Shown: positions 23,370-35,904 of the stretch, piece after piece
Position numbering within the stretch: the stretch's first letter is position 1
Layout of the letters: each line of letters opens with the position of its first letter
Assembly (NCBI RefSeq): GCF_027943255.1
Contig: NC_072894.1
Coordinates: 78,655,601 to 78,719,600, forward strand
Direction: 5' to 3'
Length of the DNA: 64,000 bases
From: Anastrepha obliqua
Lineage: Eukaryota; Arthropoda; Insecta; Diptera; Tephritidae
Notes under the pieces: generated by a model
Database searches by the model: none
Told to the model about the DNA's origin: nothing
What the model saw: only the letters and a program-made list of their open reading frames with translations
Position numbers and translations under genes: made by a program

Positions 23370-24585
23370 AAAACTTGTCAACACTTTCTTTTGACGCTGA
23401 CAATATATACTTTATAAACATCCCCTTTTGAAAGACGATGAGTTTGAGCGCATTATTGTCGGGGAATCCACTTTGTTGCTTTTCAAAAAGTATCTTTTTG
23501 GTGCCAAACCACGCAATTTCAGTTGACAGTAAATCTTATTATGTCTATTTTTCTCTCCATTGCTCACTACTCCTATCCCTATTTTGGTGCACGCCATTGT
23601 ACGCCAAATATAAGAACTTCCTATACCATCGACTCAGGTACAATAATATACATATTTACTTAATAGATAATAATAAGCGGAAAGCTTCGTGACAAGTGTT
23701 TCATTTTTGCTGCATTTTCCTTCTTCCTACGAATATCTCAAGAACTAAGTACTTGTTATACAATGACGCACTGCCACAAAAAAAAATTGTGTGAAAAATA
23801 ATGATTGATTTAATTACGGACAGTCAACCGCAAAGATTTTTAATGAGCAAAAATAAAATAAGAACACTTGAATAAATATGCGCAAGAAGCATCCACGCAA
23901 GAAAAATGTTGGAAGTAAATATATATGCATGTATGTATGTATGCATGGATGTAGTAAGTATATAGAAGTAGTGGAAGTTGAATTATAAATAAATAATTGA
24001 GGGTAAAATAGCTAAAAAAATTATGAAACCATGGCAATCTGCATGAATTTCCAACTATATTCTAGAACTTATTGCTAGTTAAGACTTCACTGAAGCTACT
24101 TATAAGATTACATACATATCTGTGTTATGCACGTATGCAGACAGTAAATATAATTTCCGAGCTTTTTGCAGTAGTTGTGTGTAGTAGCGTATAATTTGAA
24201 ATAATTGCGGAAATTACTTGTTATGCTTAAATTGATAACGATGTGATGTATACTTAGTTTAATAATACAAGAGAGCTTTGTGACGCAGCTTGTATGAATT
24301 CACCTATTGAAGTTTTCTTGAACAAAGTTATTTGGACACAGGAAAGTACGATCGCTACACGCTGGAATGTCTCTATAAAAGCTTCAGCCTTAAATATTAG
24401 TTAATGACAGAGGAGGTATTTTGAAATAGGAATGTACCTGTCGATAGAAAAACTCACGCACCCCTTGCGATTAGAAATATTGGTATTTAATTTTTTTAAT
24501 TTAATTTACAATATTTTTCAATAAAAATATAATAAAATATATATTTAAAAATACATTCCTTAATAAAAGTCATATGACTCAAAGC
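23370..24585. other. no recognised gene
   Basis: AT-rich sequence. A gtatgtatgtatgcatgg-like short repeat lies at about 23925-23950. Confidence 0.5.
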
Positions 24586-24589
24586 TCCA

Positions 24590-24705
24590 AATTTCACAAT
24601 AATCAGAATTTTTAGACAACTTTTCAGTATGCAGTCTTATAGATCGTTAAATTTTAGTAAAATAAAAAAATGAAATTATAAAGTGCCTCAAAAATTGCTC
24701 TGGAA
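24590..24705 (-). repeat. unclassified AT-rich dispersed repeat, copy E (partial)
   Basis: On the minus strand it reads actaaaatttaacgatctat, then aagactgcatactgaaaagt and tgtctaaaaattctgatt, matching the central part of the family. Confidence 0.5.
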
Positions 24706-24734
24706 TTTCACTATTAAACTCTCTCTAATTTTTC

Positions 24735-25245
24735 ACCTAATTATAGCTCCCTGAAATGGCAACGAAGACTGCCAGATCCCGTATAGCATTCAGTTAGATC
24801 CACTTCTATCCGGTTTGAGGCGCTTATTTGATGATCTTCTGGAGAGGAGATTAAATTGTTGAGCCTGCATCTGCCCTGAACTCTCCAGAGTTGTGCAAAT
24901 TGTCTGCCTTCCCAGTCTTTGATAATCTCTGGTCCGTGAAATTGTGAAGTAGCGCCTAATTTCGCTAGGTAGTCCACCTGTTCGTTGCCTTGATAACCTT
25001 CATGTATGTGTACCTAACCCAACAAAATGGTGCTATTGGCTCTCTGTTCTTTGAAGTCAGTGAAGCATTTCTCACAAGTTCGCATGCTATTGTGTAAAAC
25101 TGCAGTGCACTTAAGGCTGCCTGATTGTCTGAAAAAATGCAGAAGCACAGATGTGATTCGAAGGTGATCTCTGCGACAGATTTCTATGGCATGGATTTTA
25201 GCTTGAAAAACTTCCCAGTTATGCCGACGCACACCTATCATTGCA
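24735..25245 (-). pseudogene. LINE RNase H and C-terminal fragment
   Basis: The minus strand encodes NWEVFQAKIHAIEICRRDHL (25215 onward), the RNase H region with its conserved Glu, then DYLAKLGATSQFHGPE (24970 onward), which follows the RNase H C-terminal motif, and a later segment with RVQGRCRLNNLISSPEDHQ. The two frames are offset, so at least one frameshift separates them. The motif between them is readable only in a shifted frame. The architecture is that of an RNase H-bearing non-LTR retrotransposon. The polymerase part is missing. It is a different lineage from the fragment at 15.1 kb. Confidence 0.75.
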
Positions 25246-25479
25246 ATTTATTTAAGTTAGTTCTCACGATGCTAAGCAAGCATAGGTGACTACTGATTTG
25301 ATAATAGAAGCAAATTACCAGTATGTCATAGACCTCATGTTCAAATGAAAAGGCAGACAATTAAGGTCCTCGCCTTAGTTGCAAGCACCACAAAATATAC
25401 TATTTATTTATTTATCTTTTAATTGCAAGCATTAGTTTTTTATAAAATATGGTTTATATTGAAACAAAAACCATATAAC

Positions 25480-25705
25480 GCCAGATTTCAAAATTTGTAC
25501 AAAATTTATAAGAATTCCCAAGTTTTCATCAAAATTTCAAACCTCTATACTCAGAATCTTTAGATAATATCCAGTTTTACAAATTTATATGTAGATCACT
25601 GAATTTTGTTATAATGAAATGAAGTTTCAAGTGGCGCAAATATCGCGTGGACTTTTGGCATTTTTTTTTGCTGGCGGTGTTGATTGTTTTCTTCCATATG
25701 AAAAA
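25480..25705 (-). repeat. unclassified AT-rich dispersed repeat, copy F
   Basis: On the minus strand it reads catatggaagaaaacaatca, acaccgccagc, gccaaaagtccacgcgatat, ttgcgccacttgaaacttca and, later, gtttgaaattttgatgaaaa. The order is the same as in copy D, with which it aligns over most of its length. Confidence 0.65.
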
Positions 25706-25709
25706 ACTG

Positions 25710-26810
25710 TTGAGCAGCGTCATTTGACGCTGCCTGTATATTCTCCATAAATTTAAAAAATATATGCTTACAAAAATTAATAAAAGTTCCTGGTATCATT
25801 GAACTGAACTTTTTTATATATTAAAACAATTTTTTTCTTTAATTCAGTGCTCACATTTATCCATTGTAGAAACCGAAAATTAGTAGCAAATTTTTAAAAA
25901 GGCTACATTTTACATTCAATAATAAAACGGGTGGATGCTTCCATATATAAGTAAAGTGTAATTTTAAAACTGTTTGTGGAAAAATAAAATCAAACAAATA
26001 GTGTTCAAGGCTGTTTTGTTTGAAAAAAGTGGTTATTAGTAACACAGCTTTAAAGTGTTCCGAGCGCTTCCGAATAGCTGCGGAAAAATCGAGTGAAAAT
26101 TTGTTTTTGTCATAGGATATTATTTTTAAGCTTCTCATATTTTATTTAAGATGAATGAGGAAAACAAATTTTTTAACTCTACTGAATGTTTTGACATTAC
26201 CATGCATAAGTACCTTTATAAATATTATAGTATAAGACATTCATATACACACATACCATACATGCATGTATATGTAGATATGGGCATTAAAATGATTGGC
26301 TATAATTAAAATAAAAATAAAAAACACTTTATTGATACTCAACATATTTTTATAGGGCAAGTGGTATTTCTTTGTATCAACCATTTACCTCAACTTCCTT
26401 TCAGCCACCTACTTTTCGGCTTCTCACGACATCAGTAATTTGCTTTTTGCTATCTGAATGAACATTACAGTATTGCTTTGCAATTTCCGATTGTTGCGAT
26501 CGACTGAACTGATCATTGTAATTAGCATTTCATTGTCGACATGCGTTTTTTGTACGTAAATAAAAAAAATTAACCTTGCGATTGAAACTCCAAAACCACA
26601 AAATTTTAATTACACTAGGTCATTGCGGATATATCGATTTTTTTTTAATGTTTCAACCATTGTTTTAGTTTTTTTGTTTTTGTTGCAAGTTTACGTACAT
26701 TTCTATTAACAGCGAAATCCAAGTAATTTGAACCTACACGATAGCCAGTACTCGTTACTACACACCAAAAATAATACTCCTCCAAGTAAAATAAAAATAT
26801 GTTCTACATT
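25710..26810. other. no recognised gene
   Basis: AT-rich sequence with only short random frames. Confidence 0.5.
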
Positions 26811-26816
26811 GTTTTG

Positions 26817-27004
26817 GCGGCCACCGTAGCCGAATGGGTTGGTGCGTGACTAACATTCGGAATTCACAGAGAGAACGTAGGTTCGAATCTCGGTGAAACA
26901 CCAAAATTAAGAAAAACATTTTTCTAATAGCGGTCGCCCCTTGGCAGGCAATGGCAAAGCTCCTGATATAAAAAATATGCCGTTCGAAATCGGCTTAAAA
27001 CTAT
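26817..27004 (+). mobile_element. tRNA-derived SINE, copy with intact head
   Basis: The head contains an RNA polymerase III A box at 26827-26842 (tagccgaatgggttgg) and a B box at 26880-26890 (ggttcgaatct), spaced as in a tRNA. After the head come ttctaatagcggtcgcccct, ggcaggcaatggcaaa and gccgttcgaaatcggctta. Compared with the copy at 35.9 kb it lacks a few tens of bases in the body and is cut before the 3' tail. The A and B boxes act as an internal promoter in such elements. It encodes no protein. Confidence 0.85.
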
Positions 27005-27211
27005 CTAACATCTCCAAAATCATTGACTCCCTAACTTTTTGTGCACTTTTGAGTCGTTGTCAGTTCTGTTGGGAATTTTCTTATTTTTATTTTTGGTACT
27101 TTGATGTTGGTTTTAGCTCTTGCTGCATTATTTCAAAATTTACGCACCTGCTAGAGGCCCTACTTTCTACATAGAAAGTAACTTTCAATTTTCCAAATTT
27201 AAGCCACGTGA

Positions 27212-27362
27212 ATCTTCTTCCGGATCGGCGTACTAACACCCTTAACGATTAGGTGTTTCATCTTTCGCGTGCTAACTGCTGTCAATTAGAAAATCATACG
27301 AAATCAAGTCCATCTCCACTTGGTCGTTGCTGGGCAGAACAGTTCCTGCTCTGCCACTGTCA
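27212..27362 (-). mobile_element. RTE-like LINE 3' end fragment, diverged
   Basis: The plus strand reads tcttcttccggatcggcg, then tttcgcgtgctaactgctgt, caattag and aatcaagtccatctccactt. This parallels tttctcgtgctaaccggcg, ccaattgg and agccaagtccttctccacct in the LINE at 11104-12686. It covers the end of the coding region and the tail, with many substitutions. Confidence 0.65.
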
Positions 27363-27364
27363 GC

Positions 27365-29185
27365 AGGTAAAAAGTTAGGTTAATGTAAGCAAAGACAGTA
27401 GAAAAAACACTCCCTTCTCTCCGGACCTAATCTGTCGAAAAATCCCGCTTCCTGAGCCTACCGTTATACGAGAACCGATGACTTTACTGCACTTGCCATG
27501 GTTTTGTGCACTGATATAACTATAACAAGAGATATTTTCTGTTTTGAAAGGAAAAAAGTAGTATGTATTACTTCAGCTCAAAATCTACCATAATTGCGTC
27601 AAACTCGCTGATAGTTGTTAAACGGTACCGCGACGTACGCAACCTTCTAGATTCGTTCAATTATACTTGGCTGTATTAAGGCGACCCTATACAAGGTGGT
27701 GACAATTAGGCTGCAACAGCATGTACATAAATTTTGTTTTTGCAATTTTTTTGTTTGAGTTCCAATATTTCAATGGGAATGTAAACAAAAACAAAGATCC
27801 TGGTCACTTTGACCGACAAAACATCAAATCGCAAAATCAGCCCCTCGAAAACCAACCCCCTGAACAAATTCGCCTTGGTGTCTACTGTTTGTTTCCTCCA
27901 ATCTTTTGTGTGTGTTTTATGAAAATGCAAGCTCTACATGTTAGTAAATGAAGTCTGAAGTTTGAAGCTCATCTGGAATGCGTTTTTCGACATATATTGC
28001 AATAACTTACAAAAGCGTTGGGTCTAGTCAAATTGTGCGAAAAAATCATGCAATTAATTTGGAAACAGCAATAAATCAAAAGTGAAAAGATTGCAGGACT
28101 ATTGGCTTTGCTAAAAAACTTTAAAAATTTTACTGCCACTCTGCATTAAACAAATTTAACAATTTTTTGACATTACTATTAAAATCGTGAAAACAAAAAG
28201 AATTTTTTTCAAAAAAGAATTTTTTTCAAAAAATTGCTTTTTGGGACACGAACTTTGTGTGTGCGTTCGCCGTGTGCCAAAATCCACTAAGCGGTATAAG
28301 CGGAATAAGCATTCAAAATATAGTCTCTCTGGTTTCTGCGAATACATCTGTTGATTTGTTATTGTGTTGCTCACCTCTCTTTTCTATATACCATACCTGT
28401 ACAGAGCACGCATGCCGTGTGTTTGCTAGTAGGTCCATATAAATCACCTTACTAACTTTAGCAAAAATAATCTAAGCGGTTTTGGTCTGCAACCCACGTC
28501 ATTCTAATTTAGTGACAATCGTGTTTTTTTAAACTAACAAACAACCACCTTTTATATACATATGTACATAAGTACCTTAGTAAGTTTGTATTTTGATTGT
28601 TTCCTCTTTAAATTTGTTTCTTTAACTGAATGATTGTGAATTGTGCTAATGACCGTTCGTGTATACTCAATTAATGATTATCTCTCCTAACTAATACGGC
28701 ATTATATTATATTAGGTAATACTTCGCTTCAACTCAAACCTTTTTCTTTTTGCTTTCCACCTAACAGCTGCAACTGTTTTCAAGTTTGCTTCTTGCCTTT
28801 TTGCTTGCGGAAATAACAACATTGGAATGCGTTAATTATCAGTTCGATGTCATGCGCGCAATTTCGCCATCAACATTTTTCTTATTCTTCATGTTTTTAT
28901 AGGAGTATAATAAATATTTATCTTCTTAATCTTAAAATATCGCTTACGATATACAAAAACTTTTGATCGCTTGGCCGTATCATTTCTTGCTTTCGACCTA
29001 CAAATAGGGCTCATTCACAGAGATACCCGGTAGTCAATAAAGTTCGTGCTGTCTTTAAAAATGGCCGTTGCTCATAGTGTTGTAGTAATTGTATTTACCA
29101 CAGAGTGTACATATAGACCAGCTTCTGAAATGTTATGCGTCAGCACGTCGGCAAACGTAGAGAACAGATCGCATTTGACTTTGAG
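27365..29185. other. no recognised gene
   Basis: AT-rich sequence. Overlapping frames at 27706-27951 on both strands have no recognisable motif. Confidence 0.5.
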
Positions 29186-29189
29186 AGTT

Positions 29190-29580
29190 TAAAAATTCTA
29201 AGTCGAACATGGCTGTGCGATTTGAAATAGAGTAAAAAAGCTTGGCAAGCTGTAGAGAAATATAGCGCGTTTAGGAAGAGTGCTGTTAGTGAACGAACAG
29301 CTCATAAGTGGTTTTAATCCTTTTAGACTGGCGACGAGTAAGAAGCGTGGGTGTTCATTTCCACCAGATCAACGCGAGTTGTCATCACGTATGGCAAAGC
29401 CAAGATCCTGGAAGTTCTTCACTTTGCTTCGAATTTTTGAACCATCCTCTGAATTTTTCCTCAGATTATGATTTTTTTGTGACCAATATATACGAGACAG
29501 TTCAAAAATTGAAAGAATGTTGTAGAAATGGATGGTGGATATTTTCCAGAACAACACATCGCAAATCAATTTAAAATAAA
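29190..29580 (+). pseudogene. internally deleted mariner transposase relic
   Basis: Across frames, the left part reads SAVSERTAHKWF, the recognition helix region of the mariner N-terminus (relatives: ISERTAQRWF). The right part reads AKILEVLHFASNF and SSDYDFF, matching the block that ends in the third catalytic aspartate (PSDYHLF), followed by a tail ending in THRKSI. The middle, with the first two catalytic aspartates, is missing. Stops and frameshifts are frequent. The assignment depends on short matches in several frames. Confidence 0.5.
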
Positions 29581-29770
29581 AAAAATCGCTCTATAAACTT
29601 AAGTGAACCTGCACCGTCATATCCTTCTAGTCTATTACTCATAAACTGTAAATCTCTTGAAAATCGAAGGTCTATCCTTTACTTACAAAATCGTGGATAG
29701 TGCAATTGATTGCCTGTATTTGTTGGAAGGAACAAAATTTAATGTCAAACTAACCATATTTCAAATGACC

Positions 29771-30068
29771 CTGTTTGGCCGAGCACTTCCTTCCATTTGT
29801 CGCGTGCGTTTTGATGTTCCACAAATCGAGGGACCACTACAGTTTTAAGCGAACTTCGAATGGCAGATATTTTTATGAGGAGCTTTTTCATGGCAGAAAT
29901 TAACTCGGAGGTTTGCCATTGCCTGCTAAGGGGGCGACCGCTATTAGAAACAACTTTTTCTGACATTTTCCTGTTTCATGCACTTGGATTCAAACATATG
30001 TACTTCCGAATAGAGATACTGGTTCTCTTCAAAAACTGAGCGCTCTGTTGAGAATGTAGCCGCCGTAA
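29771..30068 (-). mobile_element. tRNA-derived SINE, copy with decayed head
   Basis: The body is well preserved: tgtttggccgagcacttcc, gttccacaaatcgaggga, acagttttaagcgaacttcg, tttgccattgcctgctaagg and ggcgaccgctattagaaac. The tRNA-like head, between about 29985 and 30068, is strongly mutated; only gattcaaac and gtagccgccg remain recognisable. The 3' tail is cut at tgtttggccgag. Orientation is minus, as in the copy at 35.9 kb. Confidence 0.8.
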
Positions 30069-30199
30069 TGCAAACTTAAATAACCTTTAACATCGATACA
30101 TCAACAATTAGGCTTCCATGGTTCAACTGTTTGGTAGATTTTGGCTGCGGACTTGCTCATGGACTTACAATTATGTAATTTTTCAAATATTCAGTATTT

Positions 30200-30201
30200 T
30201 G

Positions 30202-30231
<30 letters not shown>
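30200..30231 (+). repeat. poly-A tract
   Basis: About 31 uninterrupted A residues. It could be the tail of an old retroposed sequence, but no body could be assigned to it. Confidence 0.9.
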
Positions 30232-30234
<3 letters not shown>

Positions 30235-30299
30235 GTGAAACCTGAAATAATCTATATTTTTTCATGTTTTATTTTAAAACAACATCTAAGACCCTTTTC

Positions 30300-30535
30300 A
30301 AACAGGCAAGCAATGAATTGTTAAAGGTTAACAATAAAATTGTGAATGGTGCTTATGGTGCCGATACTGAACATCTAATTACGTGCAATTTTGATTTCGT
30401 TGATTCCGTTCAAGTATTCTTTGAAGATAAAGAAAATATCGATAATTTCGAAAATGTCGATAAAATCTGAAAAATAATCGAAGTTGGCCGACCATAACAT
30501 AGTTTTAAACCATTTGTGCAAAACAAAAAAATAAT
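30300..30535 (+). pseudogene. mariner transposase N-terminal relic
   Basis: The frame reads NKIVNGAYGADT, then FDFVDSVQVFF and ENVDKI, then IIEVGRP after a stop and a residual LNHLCK-like end. It matches the mariner N-terminal fragment at 10505-10796 (EIVNGVYGADT, FGFVDSVQAF, IIEVD), so both are copies of one family. The catalytic domain is absent. Confidence 0.7.
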
Positions 30536-30539
30536 GGAT

Positions 30540-32720
30540 ATACCAAACAGCAGTATATATGTACACATAAATTATAAATATGTTAAAGTTTAATATAAAA
30601 TTAAAGACCAAAGAGTTTGTTGACGAAGGTAAGCAATTGTTATATTATTATACAATATAATAATTTTTAATGATTGGCAACATTGAGCATAGCACATAAA
30701 TACAAAAATCAATCTCTTCTTTGTATCACTCAATTTTTTCGGAGAAAAATGCTTATGGATTTTTTTATCAAAAACATTTTTACTAACCTCAGTGTTCGTT
30801 TTCTGTTTGCCTTTTTGACGTTTCTTCTCCATTTCACACAAACATATCGGAAAGAATCGATAACATAGGATTGAACACCAGAAGTGGTTATAACGTTAAG
30901 CAGTTTTTAATCCTGAATTATAAAAGTTTGTATGGCTAATCCGCTTTTTAATTGAGGATTGTAGAAATAAGCTTCAAAATGGAGGTAAAATCTCATTTGT
31001 GAATATATTATAAGTCAAAATAGTTTACCATAACAATTTTTAATTTTTATTTGTTTGCCGTTATATTGTTACGAGTACCCTGTCTATTCTAATATGAATT
31101 CTTTTGCTGGTTGTCTTTATAGGTTTATTACTTGTGTATATAATTATATACACGTGTTTTTGTATTTATTTAAACAAATTGAATGTGATTTTTCTTATCG
31201 CACAAATGAGTAAAGCAGCCATGGATCACTCATACGACGCCCATTGAGAGAATTGAATACGGCCGAGTTAATGTGCAAGTGCAGCTATCACGCGTGTGAC
31301 GTGCGTATGTGTACAATGAGGAGAGCTGCAGATTAAAGTAATCTTTATTTTCACTATAGGTTTTTTTTTTGTTTTTTCTGATTCACCGATTATCTTATAT
31401 GGCTTATGGAATTTTATATTGATAAGACACTAGGAAATTTGCCTTTGACTGAGATTGCTTTTATCTACCTTGAATTGACCGAGAAGTACTTAGCTGAAAT
31501 TGACAAACTCAAACTACGCCAAGTGATTTTTCTATGTCAGTCTGCAAACAACTTTGTACTTGGTTATTAGCAACATTAGACTAGAAACCGTTTGAATAGC
31601 TGTCCATTTATGAAGCCAAACCATTGGGTACTGCTACAAGAAATAATAGCATTGCTACAAGACATTTGTATAATAGGCGTAGTCTTTTTTGCTTCAATGT
31701 CGATGTCTTTTTATAGACTTCGTAGTCTGTCAAATAGTAGATGTGTTCCATATTGCTCTCTAAAGACTGGCGTGTTCTGTAGCTATTATCGCGATTTTGG
31801 CTCAAATGAAAACGTGGGAATTGGAAACAGTTCATAATTTCGCTATACATAACCCTATAGTGTGGGGTTTAAATTTATTTTTTAACCGTTATTTATAATA
31901 CTTCAGAAGGCTCTATTGAAACTTTCTCTGAAATTCATAGCTTTACTCGAAATTTTAATCCCTTGACGTAGATCGCCATCATATTTCATACTTACATATA
32001 TGTATTTTCGAAGTATCCAAAATAAGTACAGAAAATTTCTATTTAAGTAGGATAATTTCATGGCATTTATTTTTTGAATATAAATCCGAAATATGTCAGC
32101 TGTGGCAAAGAGTTACATGGTCCTTTCGATCAGCCCATTTTTTTAATATCATACTTTTTCCAATAGATCTGAGTAATAAATCTAAATGTGCCTAACCAGC
32201 AAATATGCGATGCAAACGATTGTGTTATAGCTTCAATTCTTGCACGAGCTGTATTTTATAGGCACATCAACTAAGATCCTTACGCAAAAGTTTCCATGTA
32301 GTCGAAGGCCAGGATAGCAAGTTGAGAACGTCGACTAAGCAACAGTTCGTCTTCTTCTTTAACACTTCGCCATATGAAATTCGCGAACAGATTTAGGTTT
32401 TTAAGTAAATTTTTGTAATTTGGAGGCGTTGTTCAGCCGTTAAAGGATTTTTCTTTTTTTTCTAAAAGACCTTTAGAAAGTTCAATCATTATCAGAAAAG
32501 TAACTGGTACAGGGTTGCAGGTAATTTGCCTTAAAATACGCTTGATAAAGTTAGAAAGGTCCAAAAACCCCTCCTCATACAATTTAAAGTTACTATAAAG
32601 AAGATTCGGAATTTAATGCCCTTAATATACGGAAATCTATAGCAGGTAGACCACAAAGTTTGGAAAATATAAATCAGTTTCTATTATATTCTAAAAATAG
32701 AACTGTCACAAAAGAAAAAA
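30540..32720. other. no recognised gene
   Basis: AT-rich sequence. Frames on opposite strands at 30590-30868 and 31592-31850 shadow each other and have no recognisable motif. Confidence 0.5.
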
Positions 32721-32727
32721 AAGAGAC

Positions 32728-32895
32728 ATGATGGACCTGCTAAAATTCATTCCACGTTCATTCATGATTACTATGTATAAAAACTTGAGAACAAATCGAA
32801 ATGACAAGCCCTCACTTACAACCTATGAAGAAGACATTAATTATACTGTTGATCAATTAATCACAAATGATAAGAAGAACTGTATATATAAATAA
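32728..32895 (+). CDS. small unrecognised reading frame, possible coding relic
   Basis: A 55-codon frame begins MMDLLKFIPRSFMITMYKNL and includes SLTTYEEDINYTVDQL. It stands out from the background by its balanced composition. I do not recognise it. It may be the C-terminal remnant of a transposase or another gene; the in-frame region upstream has a stop at 32698-32700. No splice acceptor is obvious. Chance occurrence in AT-rich DNA is possible. Confidence 0.25.
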   Translation: MMDLLKFIPRSFMITMYKNLRTNRNDKPSLTTYEEDINYTVDQLITNDKKNCIYK

Positions 32896-32899
32896 ATAA

Positions 32900-35595
32900 A
32901 ATAAAAATATAAACCGATATGCACCCATGCGTGCTTTTAAAAGCGTTATTTTTTTGACACGGTGAGGGAGGGTATACTAGGATGGCCAAAAAAATATTGC
33001 TTTCTTGATGCTCAGTTCTGATGTTGTTTTATGGCCAAAAAAATGGGTCACTAGATTTTTATTTATTTATTAATTTAATATTTACCCATTCGGGTATCGC
33101 TTCGAATATTTCCATGAGTTTTCGTAGGAAAAAATTCAATTGTCCGTAAATTAGGTATAAAATGCTGCTTACAGATGGATATTCTAATTTCCATTCAAAA
33201 ACTTACAAAAAGGGATGTCCTAGGCGTTATTGAAAAATGAAAAAAATTGTACATTTTACAGTGACTTCTGAAAACCCTCCAAAATTTCCAAAAAAATAAA
33301 AAAACCTTGCTTTAATTTGTTTTTTGTGTTTGTTTTTGTTTGTACCATTCTCATTCTAGTGTACATATAAAGTTAATATTCACTAAGTTTGAGATTTTTC
33401 GAATTACGGCAACTTAAGTAGACTACTACTACATCCACTACTAGTTACTACACTACCACTCCACTACTACCTCACTTTTCCTTTCAATTTTATTTGAGCC
33501 AATTTGTAAATTTTAATTTGTAGTTTCTTGTAAAAAGAGCGCCAACGCGTCTTTTCGTCATTTACGCTTCACCTTCACTCCATCACCGTTTATCACTTAA
33601 CGACCCATTTACATATTTAACTATGTGTTGACGGATGTTTGGCGCAATATCAGGTAAGTCCAACTTCTACGTAATTGCTTAAATGATTCTAATATTGAAT
33701 TACTCAGACTCGTAAGTGTTAGAGGTCATAAAATCTTATTAATTTCATTAAGTAAGGTATTGAAAGCGCAATTGCATATAGAAGTTTTTCCGCATCTCAA
33801 ACAAAATACTTTTGCAGTTGAAAACAACATTTGACCGTACATTTGCCAAGTACGAGTAGTTATCCGCATACAAATACAATTTTCATTTCTGCTTCGTAGC
33901 AGGAAATATGCACTAAACACACACACATACTTGCATTGATTTGATTATCAGTGCTCCAGTTAGGCTGCTTTTCAACTGACTTTTTTCACCTCTTCTAATG
34001 CCACTAGAAACGCTTGATTAACTGCACGCGTTGTTGTAGCTGCTACATATTTGCCAATCATGTTTCACCACTCTGTTTATATATGCGTACTCGCCTGTGT
34101 GTTTTTACCGCATTCAAAAGAAATTTCCTACAACATTTTTCATGCTTGTCACAGTAACCAGCAGCCGGTTGCCGGCTTTCCTATATGATTTCTACCTCAC
34201 CCATGTACTTATACATATGCGCACACATACATATATGGCACACTAGTGTTTTAAAATTGTCTGTGGCCTACGGAAAAGTTTCGCGCATTATGCCGATTCA
34301 TCTATAATAGTAAGTTGTTATCCATTTTGTTCCAGTAAAAGTGTTCAAATGCTGCAATGTGGCAAGTCCACTGCATGTGCGTTTATAGAGTACGTACAGA
34401 TGTGTACTAAATATTATATAAATATGGTATGTAAGTATGTCGGCAGTCAAGCGCACCCAAACCACTAAGCTTGCGTAGTAATTTCCACTTTCAGTTGGAA
34501 CATGCCATCGGGTTGTCATGCTACGAGTATGTACATGTCTTGTTGATTTTCTGCACACATCATTTTTACTTTTACTTTGTGCATATTGCTTTTCAAATCT
34601 TCACCTTTTACAAATGAAGTTGTATTTATTTATGGTTAGCTGGGTGCATACACGCACCTCTAAATCTTATACTATACTTCAATCCCGGTAGGATTTCTCC
34701 ATATAAATAGATAAGCAAATAGATGGATTTCACTTTTGATGGCAAAGTATGTAAGCATATAAAACAGATGCATAGCTATGCATTTATGTATAATATTTAT
34801 GTATGTGTGTAGATATGAAATTGAATCCGTGAAGGTGTGAAAGAAATTCCAGATAAAAAAATTATTTTACATAGTTCATATGTAAATATCTCTAATTTAG
34901 CACACAAAAAGCAACAAATCACATTTAACATAAGAAATCACAGAACTTGCGCTGGGAATGCATTTTTTTAAATACCAATTGCACAAATAAACTTTTTATT
35001 AATTTAAAATAGGAATGAGCTCTACATTCTGGAAGTCTTCTTCCATTAGCTCATTCAGGGCGCGTGTCGCATTCCCTTCTTTTAACTTTTACTAACTCAA
35101 ATATTCTTCATTTAAACTGGATGTGTCGAGTATAGCGCAGTGCGAAGCTCGAAACTCGTTTGTTCGAAATTTTTGAGCTTTTGAACAATTTGAACAGTTA
35201 AACAAAAATTGTGAATTCTTAAAAACTTAACAAAATAAAAAAAACAGAGCTGAGAAAAAAGTCAAAATAATCGAAGGTATTGCTTTTGTATTGGTACTTG
35301 AACTCATGCTCGAAAATTTCGAGTAATGATCATGGAACAGGTGTGCAGGTGCTCATTACTCATTTGTCAGCGCTGTTAGAAAATGTGCGAGCAAAATCGA
35401 GAGCTCTAATTTAAATATATTTCAACGGAATTTAAAAATATACATATATCAATATTTTCAAAGTTTTTGAAGATAAAAAAATTTCAAAAAAACACAATTT
35501 CGAAAAGCAAAAATTTAAAGATAAAAACATAAAAGTAATTTTTGTATGAGTAAAATCTTTGTGTTTGGTGTTTTTTGTAGTTCGACCGAAAAATT
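32900..35595. other. no recognised gene
   Basis: No coding domain is seen. The word atggccaaaaaaat occurs twice near 32982 and 33032. A run of near-repeated ctactac words lies at 33420-33475. Confidence 0.5.
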
Positions 35596-35604
35596 TAACA
35601 AGAT

Positions 35605-35798
35605 TTTTACTTTTGACAAATGCCGTCGTACGTCAATCATACTGGACACTTGTGAAATGGACAGCTGCAGTATACAAACATTAAAGCAATGGAGTGCGTA
35701 AAGGTCACAATAAAAATTTCCATTACTTGCAATAAGTTTTTTATTTAGTAAAAAAGTTATGCAAAATAAAGTGTGGTGATTAATATTGCGCCACTTTG
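35605..35798 (+). mobile_element. MITE family 'GGCGC', copy B (left end lost)
   Basis: The right end reads taatattgcgccactttg followed by TA. Internal words gccgtcgtacgtcaatcat, gacagctgcagtatac and gagtgcgtaaaggtcac are shared with the copies at 57.5 and 59.4 kb. The expected left terminal repeat cannot be found upstream, so this copy is truncated or the end has decayed. Confidence 0.75.
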
Positions 35799-35904
35799 TA
35801 TGAATTACAATAAACAGTACTAAAAAAGCCTTCTAAAATATCTATTCTTCATAACTTTCAGTAGATGTGATTTATGTTGATAATTGAAATATAATATTAA
35901 AAAA

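Noticed and set aside
26827..26890. Possible functional tRNA gene
   Set aside because: A and B boxes are present, but the cloverleaf stems are not supported and the sequence continues as a SINE with several copies.
31060..31360. Possible solo LTR beginning tgttacgagtaccc
   Set aside because: No matching second LTR, no target duplication and no clear CA end could be found.
32960..33060. actaggatggccaaa resembling the reverse complement of the Tc1 relic at 60.97 kb
   Set aside because: Only about 15 bases match, and the surroundings on either side do not align.
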